Positions 43,826 through 53,438 of a stretch of DNA of 64,000 bases are shown one piece after another. The notes below the pieces were generated by a model. It saw only the letters and a list, made by a program, of their open reading frames with translations, was not told the DNA's origin and did not search any database. The position numbers were made by a program, and so were the translations under genes. Where the stretch lies: the NCBI GenBank assembly GCA_900553815.1, contig USEY01000007.1:1-64000 (forward strand), in the 5' to 3' direction. The stretch's first letter is position 1; each line of letters begins with the position of its first letter. The DNA is from an uncultured Bacteroides sp. (GTDB lineage Bacteria > Bacteroidota > Bacteroidia > Bacteroidales > Bacteroidaceae).

Positions 43826-43889
43826 TGCCACGCGTGTATGTGTGGTGTGTGGGCACTGCCAGCGCAATGCCCTTCTGCCTGTACCTTAT

Positions 43890-44693
43890 TTATTTAGGCT
43901 GCTTGCCAATGTAAGCCAGGATACCGCCGTCTACATAGAGGATGTGGCCGTTGACAGCATTGGATGCTTCAGAAGCCAGGAACACTGCGGGACCGGTGAG
44001 TTCCTGCGGGTCGAGCCAGCGGCCGGCCGGGGTCTTGGCGCAGATGAATGAGTCGAACGGATGACGGCTGCCGTCCGGTTGTCTTTCGCGCAGAGGAGCT
44101 GTCTGAGGAGTGGCGATGTAGCCCGGGCCAATGCCGTTGCACTGGATGTTGTATTCACCATATTCAGAGCAGATGTTGCGAGTCAGCATCTTCAGACCAC
44201 CCTTGGCTGCTGCATAAGCCGATACAGTTTCGCGGCCCAACTCAGACATCATAGAGCAGATGTTGATAATCTTACCGTGTCCTTTGGCCATCATGCCCGG
44301 CAGAACGGCTTTAGATACGATGAACGGAGCGTTCAGGTCGATGTCGATAACTTTGCGGAAGTCGGCAGCCTCCATTTCGTGCATCGGGATGCGGCGGATG
44401 ATACCGGCGTTGTTCACCAGAATGTCGATAGTACCGATTTCTTTGGCGATAGTAGCTACCATGGCCTGTACGGCGGGCTCGTCTGTTACGTCGCATACAA
44501 AGCCGTGAGCCTTGATGCCCTTTTCAGCGTATGCAGCCATACCTTTGTCAACCAACTCCTGGTTGATGTCGTTGAAGCAGATGGTTGCTCCTTGTTCAGC
44601 AAAAGCTGAAGCGATGGCAAAACCGATACCGTAAGAAGCACCTGTTACCAGAGCTACTTTACCTTCCAATGAAAAATTCAAATACTGATTCAT
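43890..44693 (-). CDS. SDR oxidoreductase (gluconate 5-dehydrogenase / KduD-like)
   Basis: A 267-residue NAD(P)-dependent short-chain dehydrogenase. The cofactor loop is VTGASYGIGFAIA, the NAG motif is LVNNAGIIRR, the catalytic Ser lies in ICSMMSELG and Tyr-Lys in YAAAKGG. The C-terminus (GHILYVDGGILAYIG) matches proteins annotated as gluconate 5-dehydrogenase or 2-deoxy-D-gluconate 3-dehydrogenase, which reduce keto-uronate intermediates. In Bacteroides this gene usually follows kduI, which is not found here. A possible -7 box (minus TACCTTTG, 45015-45008) would give a leader of about 310 bases. Confidence 0.85.
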   Translation of the reverse strand: MNQYLNFSLEGKVALVTGASYGIGFAIASAFAEQGATICFNDINQELVDKGMAAYAEKGIKAHGFVCDVTDEPAVQAMVATIAKEIGTIDILVNNAGIIRRIPMHEMEAADFRKVIDIDLNAPFIVSKAVLPGMMAKGHGKIINICSMMSELGRETVSAYAAAKGGLKMLTRNICSEYGEYNIQCNGIGPGYIATPQTAPLRERQPDGSRHPFDSFICAKTPAGRWLDPQELTGPAVFLASEASNAVNGHILYVDGGILAYIGKQPK

Positions 44694-45007
44694 ACTGTTA
44701 TAAATTTAAGTTAGAAAAAAGTGTTTTTTTTATCTGTCTTGTGCCGGCTGGCTTCTGCCGCAGGGCTGTGTCGGCCGGGCTGTTGTTCTCTGATGTTTCC
44801 TATACATTATATTATACGTGTGGGCAAGCTGTTCTACCCAACGTCGTTTCCTTTAAATGAGGGGAGCAATGGTTTCGAGCGCAAGCGTCTTGTGCCGTCA
44901 CTTGGGGCATCGTCAGGATGGGCAGTGTAGCGGATTTCATAGTTCGTTTTCACGGTCTCCTCGTTTTAGGTTTCATAAATATATGTACTCCGTTTGCGTA
45001 CACGATG

Positions 45008-45035
45008 CAAAGGTAATGAAAGATTGCAGAGCAAA
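45008..45035 (-). promoter_or_regulatory. Possible distal promoter of the SDR gene
   Basis: Minus-strand TACCTTTG (45015-45008) matches the -7 consensus, but the nearest TTTG (45035-45032) is only 16 bases away, shorter than normal. If used, the transcript has an unusually long untranslated leader (44694-45001), in which no gene is seen. Confidence 0.4.
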
Positions 45036-45076
45036 GCGATAAAATCGTCCTAATTGTGTGCTTTTTCGTACATATT

Positions 45077-45140
45077 AAAAAGGAAGAGGGAATTCGTTAA
45101 AAAAGTTTCATCTTCTTCTTCCGTTCGGTTCCCCTCTTCC
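45077..45140 (-). terminator. Terminator after the GLUG-repeat protein gene
   Basis: GGAAGAGGGAA (45082-45092) pairs with TTCCCCTCTTCC (45129-45140) with one bulge. On the minus strand a TTTTT run follows the stem. It lies about 20 bases past the stop at 45162. The loop is long (36 bases). Confidence 0.65.
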
Positions 45141-45161
45141 TGCTTCCTTCTTCTTGGTTCT

Positions 45162-47111
45162 TTAATTAGCCATCACTTTGCGCACTACGGTGCTGCCATC
45201 GGCTAGCCGAGCCTTGACAATGTACAGTCCGGGTTGGGGCACTGCAAACTGGAAACTGCCGTCGTGTGATTCTTTCTGCAACAACTGACCACTGGCCGAC
45301 AGGATTTCGACCACGCCTGCCTGAGCGGGACTGATGGTGAGGTTGCGACCGTCGGTAGTGATTTTCAACTTGGCATCGGCCTGTTGCTCTTCAATGCCTT
45401 CGGGGGTGCTGAAGTATGCGGCAATGCAGATGTGCTTCTCGTCAGGCATCGGGAAGGGGTCGAGCGTGTTTTGTTCAAAGAGCAGGTCGCTCTCATAAGG
45501 ATTGCTTTGCATGTAGTCTACCTTGTAGACTCTAAGGCTTTGGAACGTGCAGTTTTCGCCCGGAGTTACTTTTACTTCGATTTCCGTGCCGGCAGTGGCC
45601 GTCTTGCGGTCGACGCTGATGCTGCCTGCTTCACACGAGAAGTTCAGGAACTGTGGCGAATCGTAAGAATTGTCCACTTTCACCGTCATCGTATGCAGGC
45701 ATTTGTCGGTGAGTTGCGGGGTCTGCGAAGCTACGCTTTGCCATTCGGCGGGTTGAATATCCGGGAAGTTTTTCCAGGGCTTCAGGCAGATTTCGGCAGC
45801 CTGGTTGTTCAGCTTCTGCGTGAATTCATCTTTGCACATGTCAGCATAGGACATCAAGGTACTATTGGAGCTGCTTTCTGTTTCTTGGGTGTAGTAGCAG
45901 TTGGTGGCAGAAAAAGCAACAGCATCTTGTTGGATGTCAAAAGAATGAATGTTGGTAGCCGACAATTGGCCAATATTGTAACAGTTGTCTGCGCTGCCAC
46001 CGACTCCTGCTTGTACTATACGTCCGTTTTTGCCGCTTGCTGTTAGCTTGCCCAGGTTGGCCGAATTGACCACCAAAGAGCTGTTTACACAGATACCTCC
46101 CATTAAAATCTCGTTACTATAAAATTCTGGGCAGGAAACATCCGCGTTGAGATTTCCATAGTTCATGCAGTTGACAAGAAGATCTCCTGTTCCGGCAATG
46201 CCACCCATGTAGCAGACAAAACCATTGTCAGCTGTATTGCTGACGTTTCCATAGTTGATGCATCCGTCGGCATAACTGTTGCCTGTTTCAAGGGAGGTAC
46301 TGCCCAAACGATAAGCTACACTGCCGGCAATGCCGCCCACATAGAGGTCGCGTCCAATGGATACGACTTCTCCCCTGTTTGTGCAGCGGTAGGCCTGTCC
46401 GCTGCCCAGCACACCGCCTATGCAGCTGCCATTCGTTCCGGTTACTTTTCCGGTATTCTCGCAATATTCCACGTAGCCCTGGCCCAGAATTCCGCCTGTA
46501 TAGCCTTCGGTGTAGCGGGTGGCGACGTCGATGCTGGCCGAACTGGTACAACGGCTCACGGTTTTTCCTTTGCCGCACACACCGCCTGTCGAAATGGAGT
46601 GATTCCATTGTTCATAGGGTAAGTTTGTTGTAAGCTGTACTTCGATGCTTCCTCCCTCCATGTGTAGGTTTTGAATCAGTCCCTTGCTCTCGCCAAACAG
46701 TCCTACCACCCATTCGCGGTCTTTGGACGCCAATTCGTTGTCGTCGATGTCAATCTGCATGTTGCTTACCGTGTGATTCTTGCCGTCGAAAGTACCATGG
46801 AAGGCTGTGGGGCGTAGTACTCCAGTATCGTCTAACTTCGTCTGGTCATTGTCGCCTATGGGCACCCATTCTTTGCCCGCAAGGTCAATGTCGGCAGTCA
46901 GTTCCACCACCTTATCTTCAAACAAGTCGGTGGCGTTGTTCACCAGGTAGGCCAGTCCGGCCAGCTGGCTTGCGGAGCTTATCGAGTAGGTTTCCACATC
47001 TTTGTCATACCACGAAATGTCGTAGCAGCCCTCGTCTGTCCATTTACTCTGTGCTTGCAGGGCGGCAGTGGACAGTAGGAATAGTTCTAAACAGAATAAT
47101 GCCTTTTTCAT
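45162..47111 (-). CDS. Secreted GLUG-repeat protein with T9SS-like C-terminal domain
   Basis: A 649-residue surface or secreted protein. It has a signal peptide (ending LQAQ), then a beta-helical region (about 75-410) with repeated TGGI/GGVLG...C.N.G.V units of the GLUG type (TGGILGQGYVEYCENTGKV; GGVLGSGQAYRCTNRGEV; GGIAGTGDLLVNCMNYGNL). A short beta domain with conserved Cys follows. The last 70 residues (KLKITTDGRNLTISPAQAG...GLYIVKARLADGSTVVRKV, abridged) look like a Por secretion-system sorting domain. It has adhesin-like features but no enzyme motif. It is monocistronic, with the terminator at 45077-45140. Confidence 0.8.
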   Translation of the reverse strand: MKKALFCLELFLLSTAALQAQSKWTDEGCYDISWYDKDVETYSISSASQLAGLAYLVNNATDLFEDKVVELTADIDLAGKEWVPIGDNDQTKLDDTGVLRPTAFHGTFDGKNHTVSNMQIDIDDNELASKDREWVVGLFGESKGLIQNLHMEGGSIEVQLTTNLPYEQWNHSISTGGVCGKGKTVSRCTSSASIDVATRYTEGYTGGILGQGYVEYCENTGKVTGTNGSCIGGVLGSGQAYRCTNRGEVVSIGRDLYVGGIAGSVAYRLGSTSLETGNSYADGCINYGNVSNTADNGFVCYMGGIAGTGDLLVNCMNYGNLNADVSCPEFYSNEILMGGICVNSSLVVNSANLGKLTASGKNGRIVQAGVGGSADNCYNIGQLSATNIHSFDIQQDAVAFSATNCYYTQETESSSNSTLMSYADMCKDEFTQKLNNQAAEICLKPWKNFPDIQPAEWQSVASQTPQLTDKCLHTMTVKVDNSYDSPQFLNFSCEAGSISVDRKTATAGTEIEVKVTPGENCTFQSLRVYKVDYMQSNPYESDLLFEQNTLDPFPMPDEKHICIAAYFSTPEGIEEQQADAKLKITTDGRNLTISPAQAGVVEILSASGQLLQKESHDGSFQFAVPQPGLYIVKARLADGSTVVRKVMAN

Positions 47112-47168
47112 GTTGTATGTCTTTTAAAAATAATGTGTGTAGATGTCGTGACAGGAATGGCGTGCCGG

Positions 47169-47924
47169 TCAGAAGTTGATGTCCACCTCTACCGGGCAGT
47201 GGTCAGACCCGAAGATATCGGTGTGTATCTTGGCGTCGGCCAGTTTGTCGTCTATCCGTTTGGATGTCAGGAAGTAGTCGATGCGCCAGCCTGCGTTCTT
47301 CTCGCGCGCCTTGAAGCGGTAGGACCACCACGAGTAGATGCCCTCCTGCGTAGGGTAGAAGTGGCGGAAGGTGTCGGTGAAGCCCGATTGCAGCAGGGTG
47401 GTGAACTTGGCACGCTCTTCGTCGGTGAATCCGGCGTTGCGACGGTTCGTCTTGGGGTTCTTCAGGTCTATTTCCTGATGGGCCACGTTGAGGTCACCGC
47501 ATACCACCACGGGCTTGCGGGCGTCGAGCTTCAGCAGGTAGTCGCGGAAGTCGTCTTCCCAGGTCATGCGGTAGTCCAGTCGGCGCAGCTCGTCCTGCGA
47601 GTTGGGCACGTAGACGGTGACCAGAAAGAAGTCGTCCATCTCCAGTGTGATGACGCGTCCTTCGCGGTCGTGATGTTCCATGTCAATGCCATAGCTGACG
47701 TTGAGCGGCTGGTGGCGGGTATAGATGGCGGTGCCCGAGTAGCCTTTCTTCTCGGCGTAGTTCCAGTATGATTGATAACCCTCGAACTGCAGGTCGAGTT
47801 GTCCGGCCTGCATCTTGGTCTCTTGCAGGCAGAAAAAGTCGGCATCGAGCCGGCGGAATGCGTCGCTGAAGCCTTTCTCGTTGCATGCTCTCAGTCCGTT
47901 GACGTTCCAGGAAATGAATTTCAT
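47169..47924 (-). CDS. xth: Exodeoxyribonuclease III
   Basis: A 251-residue cytoplasmic AP endonuclease and 3'-5' exonuclease of base-excision repair. It opens with MKFISWNVNGLRA (metal-binding Asn), then FFCLQETKMQ (Glu), RVITLEMDDFFLVTVYVPNSQ, VVCGDLNVAHQEIDLKNPK (catalytic Asp-Asn) and ends with IFGSDHCPVEVDINF (Asp-His). All catalytic residues are present and the length matches ExoA/XthA. A second ATG three bases upstream (47927) is possible. A -7 box (minus TACTTTTG, 48047-48040) lies 115 bases upstream with a 3 of 4 -33 match. Confidence 0.93.
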   Translation of the reverse strand: MKFISWNVNGLRACNEKGFSDAFRRLDADFFCLQETKMQAGQLDLQFEGYQSYWNYAEKKGYSGTAIYTRHQPLNVSYGIDMEHHDREGRVITLEMDDFFLVTVYVPNSQDELRRLDYRMTWEDDFRDYLLKLDARKPVVVCGDLNVAHQEIDLKNPKTNRRNAGFTDEERAKFTTLLQSGFTDTFRHFYPTQEGIYSWWSYRFKAREKNAGWRIDYFLTSKRIDDKLADAKIHTDIFGSDHCPVEVDINF

Positions 47925-48187
47925 CATTGTTCGTTCTTTTTAGTGTATAGGGGTTTCTAAATAGGTCCTGGCTGCTTGCTACCATATTGTCGGCCCTCAC
48001 GTTGGGTGTACGCTCAGGTGCAAACGACCATTTATCTATCAAAAGTACGAAAAAAACGACTAAATATCCAATTTTTTGTCATAGAAATGCGTTTTTCGCG
48101 TTCAGGCGGTAGCTGGCGGGGGATGGACATCGGAGTTTGGATGGCGAGGTGCGGAATGCTGTCAGTGTGGTAGTATACTTCCAGCGC

Positions 48188-48295
48188 GATAGCAGTTAAC
48201 TCCTAACGCGATAGCAGTCCACTCCTGACGTGATAGCAGTCCACTCCTGACGTGATAGCAGTTAACTCCTAACACGATAGCAGTTCACTACTATC
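48188..48295. repeat. Repeat family A, locus 3 (forward units plus palindrome)
   Basis: Four forward 22-bp units start at 48188, 48210, 48232 and 48254, followed by the near-palindrome GATAGCAGTTCACTACTATC at 48276-48295. The two variable centre bases are TA, CC, CC, TA in order, and the units are nearly identical, so this is the best-preserved array. A decayed unit may precede it from about 48168. It lies between divergent genes xth and the methyltransferase, where no other feature except promoters is expected. Confidence 0.92.
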
Positions 48296-48494
48296 AAGCA
48301 GGAGGCAAAGAGGTTGGTAAGACGGTCAGCATTCGGTCGCTTGCGGCTTGGGATGCGCCTTCTGTGGATGAATTCATTTCCTTAATTCTTCTTAATGGAT
48401 GGGATGTAAATCGTTTTTTATTAGTTAATTTGCACCAAATTAAGGATAAATATGCCCCGGCGGTTGGGGCTGTTTGCTTTTTTGTCGAAGATAG

Positions 48495-49403
48495 ATGAAT
48501 AAACTCACTATAAAAGCTTGTCCTCTGTGCGGAGGGACGCATCTGGAGCGGGCGCTGACCTGTGTCGACCACTATGCCACGGGCGAAGTGTTCCATTTGT
48601 GCCGCTGCAGCGAATGCGGATTTCTGTTTACGCAAGATTTTCCGGTGGAGGCCGAGATAGGGCGCTACTATGCCACCCCCGATTATATTTCCCACTCTGA
48701 CACGCGCAAGGGCGTGATGAACTCCGTGTACCATTGGGTCAGGGCCTATATGCTGGGCCGTAAGGCACGCCTGGTGATGCGTGAGGCTCACCGCAAGACC
48801 GGACACCTGCTGGATATCGGCACGGGTACGGGCTATTTTCCGGCTACGATGAAACGTCGCGGCTGGACGGTGGAGGCTGTGGAGAAAAACGAGGGCGCCC
48901 GTCGCTTTGCTGCCGAGCACTTTGGGTTGGACGTAAGGCCCGAGGGTGAATTGCAGGGGATGAAGGCGGAGAGCTTCGACGTCATTACGCTGTGGCACGT
49001 GATGGAACATCTGGAACACTTGAACGAAACTTGGGAATTGCTGCACCGGCTGCTGATCGACAAGGGCGTACTGGTGGTGGCCGTGCCCAACTGTTCGTCG
49101 TACGACGCGCAGAAGTATGGCGCTTATTGGGCGGCCTACGACGTGCCGCGCCATCTGTGGCACTTCACGCCCAACACGATGCAACGCTTCGGTGCCCGAC
49201 ACGGGTTCATCTTGGCCGAGCACTATCCCATGCCGTTCGATGCCTTCTATGTCTCCATGCTGACCGAGCGCCATTTGCACCACTCCTGTCCGTTCTTGCG
49301 CGGATTGCTGACGGGTACGCTGGCGTGGTTCAGCTCGCTGGTCAGGAAGGAACGTAGCAGCTCCATGATATATGTGTTCAGAAAGAAGTCGCCGCGGGCT
49401 TAG
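48495..49403 (+). CDS. Class I SAM-dependent methyltransferase with N-terminal zinc ribbon
   Basis: A 302-residue protein that starts with a four-cysteine knuckle (CPLCGG...CRCSECGFLFT) at 8-45, then a UbiE/UbiG-type Rossmann core with motif I LLDIGTGTGYFPATM, acidic strand VEAVEKN and motif IV FDVITLWHVMEHL. The C-terminus is hydrophobic and basic. Such proteins often act on small molecules or cell-envelope sugars; the substrate is unknown. It heads a plus-strand run with ftsX, DUF3098, uppP, truB, queA and folK. A GGGGC hairpin lies 30 bases upstream of its start. Confidence 0.85.
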   Translation: MNKLTIKACPLCGGTHLERALTCVDHYATGEVFHLCRCSECGFLFTQDFPVEAEIGRYYATPDYISHSDTRKGVMNSVYHWVRAYMLGRKARLVMREAHRKTGHLLDIGTGTGYFPATMKRRGWTVEAVEKNEGARRFAAEHFGLDVRPEGELQGMKAESFDVITLWHVMEHLEHLNETWELLHRLLIDKGVLVVAVPNCSSYDAQKYGAYWAAYDVPRHLWHFTPNTMQRFGARHGFILAEHYPMPFDAFYVSMLTERHLHHSCPFLRGLLTGTLAWFSSLVRKERSSSMIYVFRKKSPRA

Positions 49404-49481
49404 GTCGGGTTGTGGATGCGGCCGGTGAGCGGTAAACGGAAATATTAAAGGAATAAGAACTGATAGAAAGTGATATAAGAG

Positions 49482-50363
49482 ATGGCGAGAAAGGTCAGAA
49501 ACAATACGGTACCGGTGCTGGACATGCAGTTCATCACTTCTAGCATCAGCACTACGATGGTCCTGCTGCTGTTGGGGCTGGTGGTGTTCTTCGTGCTGGC
49601 GGCTCACAACCTGTCGGTCTATGTCAGGGAGAATATCAGCTTCTCGCTGGTGGTGGGCGACAATATGAAGGAAGCCGAAGTGCTGAAGCTGCGCAAGCGG
49701 TTGGCAGCAGAGCCTTTCGTCAAGGAGCTGGAGTACATCTCGAAAGAACAGGCGCTGAAGGAGCATACCGAGGCCATGGGCACCGACCCGCAGGAGTTTC
49801 TGGGCTATAATCCGTTCAAGGCGTCCATGGAGATAAAGCTTCACTCGCAGTATGCCAACTCCGACAGCATTGCACGCATTGAGAAGGTGCTGAAGCGAAA
49901 CTCCAACATTCAGGAGGTGCTCTATCGCAAGGAATTGATTGATGCAGTGAACGACAATATACGCAACATCAGCCTGTTGCTGCTGGGACTGGCGCTGGTG
50001 CTGGCGCTCATTTCTTTTGCGCTTATCAACAACACCATCCGGCTGGCTATTTATTCCAAGCGGTTCCTCATCCACACCATGAAGCTGGTGGGAGCCAAGT
50101 GGAGCTTCATCCGGCGGCCGTTCTTGCGGCGAAACTTCTGGGTGGGCATTTTGTCGGCATGTGTGGCCGACGGGTTGCTATGGGCAGGTGCTACGTGGCT
50201 GGTACGCTACGAGCCGGGGCTGGTCAGCGTGGTTACGCCTCAGGTCATGGTGGTGGTATCGTGTGCGGTGCTGGTATTTGGCGTGCTCATCACGTGGCTG
50301 TGCGCGTTGCTTTCCATCAACAAGTATCTGCGTATGAAAGCCGGGACGCTCTACTATATTTAG
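49482..50363 (+). CDS. ftsX: Cell-division ABC-type permease FtsX
   Basis: A 293-residue inner-membrane protein with four helices: one near 22-44, then a periplasmic domain of about 100 residues, and three near 168-190, 217-235 and 250-280. It pairs with FtsE to control cell-wall hydrolases at the division site. Typical segments are LVVGDNMKEAEVLKLRKRL, LEYISKEQALKEH and ALINNTIRLAIYSKRFLIHTMKLVGAKWSFIRRPFL. The ftsE partner is not next to it, as is usual in Bacteroidetes. It is followed by a simple repeat and DUF3098. Confidence 0.93.
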   Translation: MARKVRNNTVPVLDMQFITSSISTTMVLLLLGLVVFFVLAAHNLSVYVRENISFSLVVGDNMKEAEVLKLRKRLAAEPFVKELEYISKEQALKEHTEAMGTDPQEFLGYNPFKASMEIKLHSQYANSDSIARIEKVLKRNSNIQEVLYRKELIDAVNDNIRNISLLLLGLALVLALISFALINNTIRLAIYSKRFLIHTMKLVGAKWSFIRRPFLRRNFWVGILSACVADGLLWAGATWLVRYEPGLVSVVTPQVMVVVSCAVLVFGVLITWLCALLSINKYLRMKAGTLYYI

Positions 50364-50433
50364 TGGAGAGTTGAGAAGTGAGAGTGGAAAGTTGAGAGTT
50401 GAAAGTGGAGGGTTGTGAGTTGAGAGTGAGGGG
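50362..50433. repeat. Simple GAGAGTTGA-type repeat
   Basis: The gap after ftsX consists of variants of a 7- to 8-bp unit such as AGAGTTGA, AGAGTGGA and AAGTTGAGAGT over about 70 bases. It is low-complexity sequence of the kind often seen between Bacteroides genes and begins at the ftsX stop codon. Confidence 0.7.
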
Positions 50434-50472
50434 CGTTTATAATTGAAATTAATCATACATACCAAATAGATA

Positions 50473-50706
50473 ATGAATAACAAAGAGAAATTTGCTTTCG
50501 ACAAGGTTAATTTCCTGCTGATAGCCATCGGCATGGTGGTGGTGATAGTAGGTTTTTTGCTGATGAGTGGCCCGTCGTCGTCGGTGACGCATTTTGAGCC
50601 GGATATCTTCAGTGTGCGACGTATCAAGGTGGCGCCGATAGTTTGCCTGCTGGGCTTCGTGTTTATGATATATGCGGTGGTTCGCAAGCCGAAAGACCAA
50701 CACTAA
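50473..50706 (+). CDS. DUF3098 small membrane protein
   Basis: A 77-residue protein with two helices (about 14-34 and 53-70) and the DUF3098 layout: FAFDKVNFLLIAIGMVVVI, then SSSVTHFEPDIFSVRRIKVAP, then the second helix and a basic tail. It is conserved in Bacteroidetes between ftsX and uppP, as here, which suggests a link to the cell envelope. No activity is known. Confidence 0.9.
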   Translation: MNNKEKFAFDKVNFLLIAIGMVVVIVGFLLMSGPSSSVTHFEPDIFSVRRIKVAPIVCLLGFVFMIYAVVRKPKDQH

Positions 50707-50727
50707 TACTTCAAGTAATAACGATTT

Positions 50728-51582
50728 ATGGGAGATCTGTCTATATTTGAGGCAATCATCATTGCTATAGTAGAGGGACTTACAGAGTTCCTTCCGGTAT
50801 CTTCTACCGGTCACATGATTATCACGCAGAATGTACTGGGCGTAGAAAGTACAGAGTTTGTCAAGGCATTTACGGTTATCATACAGTTTGGTGCCATCCT
50901 GTCGGTGGTTTGCCTGTACTGGAAGCGTTTCTTCCGTCTGAACCGTAAGCCGGCTCCTGCCAATGCTTCTGGTTTAAAATTGTTTCTGCATAAATTTGAT
51001 TTTTATTGGAAACTGTTGGTAGCTTTTATTCCTGCGGCTGTACTTGGCTTTTTGTTCAGCGATACCATTGATTCCATGCTTGAGAGTGTGGTAATAGTTG
51101 CAGTAATGTTGGTTATTGGTGGCGTGTTCATGCTGTATTGCGACCGTATATTCTCTAAAGGTAGTGACAAAACTGAGCTGACTGAGAAGCGGGCTTTCTT
51201 CATTGGCTTGTTTCAATGTATAGCCATGATTCCAGGAGTATCACGCTCCATGGCTACGATTGTCGGCGGTATGGCGCAAAAACTGACCCGTAAAGACGCT
51301 GCTGAGTTTTCTTTTTTCCTGGCAGTGCCTACTATGTTTGCAGCTACAGCCTACAAGATGCTGAAGCTGTTTATGGACGGTGGTATGGAAATTATCATGA
51401 ACAACCTGACAGCTCTGATTATTGGCAACGTGGTGGCATTTATCGTTGCGCTGCTTGCCATTAAGTTTTTCATCAGTTTTGTTACTAAATATGGCTTCAA
51501 GGCATTTGGTTGGTATCGCATCATTGTGGGCGGTGTCATCCTTGTCATGCTGTTAATGGGCTATAGCCTCGAAATATCTTGA
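50728..51582 (+). CDS. uppP: Undecaprenyl-diphosphatase
   Basis: A 284-residue inner-membrane enzyme that recycles undecaprenyl diphosphate to the monophosphate carrier for peptidoglycan and other glycans, and gives bacitracin resistance. Key motifs are [16 protein letters not shown] near the N-terminus (Glu-rich motif) and the second active-site block [14 protein letters not shown] with the catalytic Arg. Length is close to E. coli UppP (273). Codon use is noticeably less GC-rich than the flanking truB. truB starts 5 bases after its stop. Confidence 0.95.
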   Translation: MGDLSIFEAIIIAIVEGLTEFLPVSSTGHMIITQNVLGVESTEFVKAFTVIIQFGAILSVVCLYWKRFFRLNRKPAPANASGLKLFLHKFDFYWKLLVAFIPAAVLGFLFSDTIDSMLESVVIVAVMLVIGGVFMLYCDRIFSKGSDKTELTEKRAFFIGLFQCIAMIPGVSRSMATIVGGMAQKLTRKDAAEFSFFLAVPTMFAATAYKMLKLFMDGGMEIIMNNLTALIIGNVVAFIVALLAIKFFISFVTKYGFKAFGWYRIIVGGVILVMLLMGYSLEIS

Positions 51583-51587
51583 TTTAA

Positions 51588-52304
51588 ATGAATTTTAAAG
51601 AAGGAGAAATACTATACTTTAACAAGCCGCTGGGCTGGACGTCCTTCAAGGTCGTGGGCCACGCGCGCTATCATATCTGCCGCCGCCTGGGTGTCAAGAA
51701 ACTGAAGGTAGGCCACGCTGGTACGCTCGACCCGTTGGCCACTGGCGTCATGATAGTGTGCACCGGCAAGGCAACCAAGCGCATTGAAGAACTTCAGGCC
51801 CACACCAAGGAATACGTGGCCACCTTGCGCCTGGGAGCAACCACCCCGTCCTTCGACCTGGAGCACGAAATAGATGCCTACTATCCTACCGAACACATCA
51901 CCCGTGAGCTGGTGGAAGAGGTGCTCAAGCAGTTTGTAGGACAGATTGAGCAAGTGCCCCCCGCTTTCTCGGCCTGCATGGTCAACGGCAAGCGCGCCTA
52001 CGACCTGGCCCGAAAAGGTGAGGAAGTGGAGCTGAAGCCCAAGACACTGGTGATAGACGAAATAGAACTGCTGGAATGCAACCTGCCCGAAGAAATCAAA
52101 ATCAGGGTAGTGTGCAGCAAAGGAACCTATATCCGGGCACTGGCGCGCGACATCGGTCAGGCATTGGGCAGCGGCGCACACCTCACCGCTTTGGAACGCA
52201 CCCGCGTGGGCAATGTCCGCGTGGAAGATTGCCTTAACCCCCTCGACTTCCGTGACTGGATTGATAAGCAGCCGGTAGAGACCGGCGACGAAGAAGCGGA
52301 CTGA
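51588..52304 (+). CDS. truB: tRNA pseudouridine-55 synthase
   Basis: Isomerises U55 in the T-loop of most tRNAs. The 238 residues contain the N-terminal [14 protein letters not shown], the catalytic motif [16 protein letters not shown] with its Asp, and the later [26 protein letters not shown] and [15 protein letters not shown] blocks. The short C-terminus lacks the PUA domain present in some TruB proteins. It lies 5 bases after uppP and 64 bases before queA, and is probably co-transcribed. Confidence 0.96.
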   Translation: MNFKEGEILYFNKPLGWTSFKVVGHARYHICRRLGVKKLKVGHAGTLDPLATGVMIVCTGKATKRIEELQAHTKEYVATLRLGATTPSFDLEHEIDAYYPTEHITRELVEEVLKQFVGQIEQVPPAFSACMVNGKRAYDLARKGEEVELKPKTLVIDEIELLECNLPEEIKIRVVCSKGTYIRALARDIGQALGSGAHLTALERTRVGNVRVEDCLNPLDFRDWIDKQPVETGDEEAD

Positions 52305-52368
52305 CGCCGTCCTCCCTTCGACGTTTTCACAGATAGAATTAACACAGAGAACTCAAAAAAAGAATAAC

Positions 52369-53427
52369 ATGAAACTCTCACAATTCAAATTCAAGCTTCC
52401 CGAAGACAGGATAGCCATGCACCCCACGAAGTTTCGCGACGAATGCCGCCTGATGGTACTTCATCGCAAGACCGGAGAGATAGAACACAAAGTATTCAAG
52501 GACATACTCGAGTATTTTGACGACAAGGACGTGTTTATCTTCAACGACACTAAGGTTTTCCCTGCCCGTCTCTACGGCAACAAGGAAAAGACCGGTGCCC
52601 GCATTGAGGTATTCCTCCTGCGCGAGCTCAACGAAGAACTGCGCCTCTGGGACGTGCTGGTAGACCCTGCCCGCAAGATACGTATCGGCAATAAACTCTA
52701 CTTCGGCGAAGACGATTCGATGGTGGCCGAAGTGATTGACAACACTACCTCGCGCGGACGTACACTACGCTTCCTCTACGACGGCCCTCACGATGAGTTC
52801 AAGAAGGCACTCTATGCCCTGGGCGAGACACCGCTGCCCCACAGCATCATCAACCGCCCTGTAGAGCCGGAAGACGAAGAGCGCTTCCAGTCCATCTTTG
52901 CCCGCCACGAAGGAGCTGTCACCGCTCCTACGGCCAACCTCCACTTCAGCCGCGAACTGATGAAGCGCATGGAGATTAAGGGCATTGACTTTGCCTACAT
53001 CACCTTGCATGCCGGACTTGGAAACTTCCGTGAGATTGACGTGGAAGACCTGACCAAGCACAAGACCGACTCCGAGCAGATGTTTGTCACCGAGGAAACT
53101 GTTCGTCGTGTCAATCAGGCTAAGGACGAGCGCAAGCAAGTGTGTGCCGTAGGTACCACCGTGATGCGTGCCATCGAGACCGCTGTCAGCACCGACGGTC
53201 ACCTGAAGGAGTATGAAGGCTGGACCAACAAGTTCATCTTCCCGCCATACGACTTCACCGTTGCCACTTCTATGGTGTCCAACTTCCACATGCCGCTCTC
53301 TACGCTCCTTATGATTGTGGCAGCCTTTGGCGGCTATGAGCAGGTGATGAACGCCTATGACGTGGCTCTGAAGGAAGGCTACAGCTTCGGAACCTACGGC
53401 GACGCCATGCTGATAACAGACAAGTAA
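52369..53427 (+). CDS. queA: S-adenosylmethionine:tRNA ribosyltransferase-isomerase
   Basis: Transfers the ribosyl part of SAM to preQ1 in tRNA to make epoxyqueuosine. The 352 residues match QueA throughout: [60 protein letters not shown] and the C-terminal [29 protein letters not shown] (abridged). Length equals the family norm (about 350). It follows truB and precedes folK, an order conserved in Bacteroidetes. Confidence 0.96.
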   Translation: MKLSQFKFKLPEDRIAMHPTKFRDECRLMVLHRKTGEIEHKVFKDILEYFDDKDVFIFNDTKVFPARLYGNKEKTGARIEVFLLRELNEELRLWDVLVDPARKIRIGNKLYFGEDDSMVAEVIDNTTSRGRTLRFLYDGPHDEFKKALYALGETPLPHSIINRPVEPEDEERFQSIFARHEGAVTAPTANLHFSRELMKRMEIKGIDFAYITLHAGLGNFREIDVEDLTKHKTDSEQMFVTEETVRRVNQAKDERKQVCAVGTTVMRAIETAVSTDGHLKEYEGWTNKFIFPPYDFTVATSMVSNFHMPLSTLLMIVAAFGGYEQVMNAYDVALKEGYSFGTYGDAMLITDK

Positions 53428-53438
53428 AACCGTTTTTA

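Noticed and set aside
43890..44693. Calling the SDR a fatty-acid FabG
   Set aside because: The sequence around the active site and the C-terminus fit gluconate 5-dehydrogenase/KduD, and the DUF4861 neighbour supports uronate metabolism.
48294..50075. 593-residue minus-strand frame opposite the methyltransferase and ftsX
   Set aside because: Crosses two well-supported plus-strand genes and a family A repeat; composition is that of an antisense frame.
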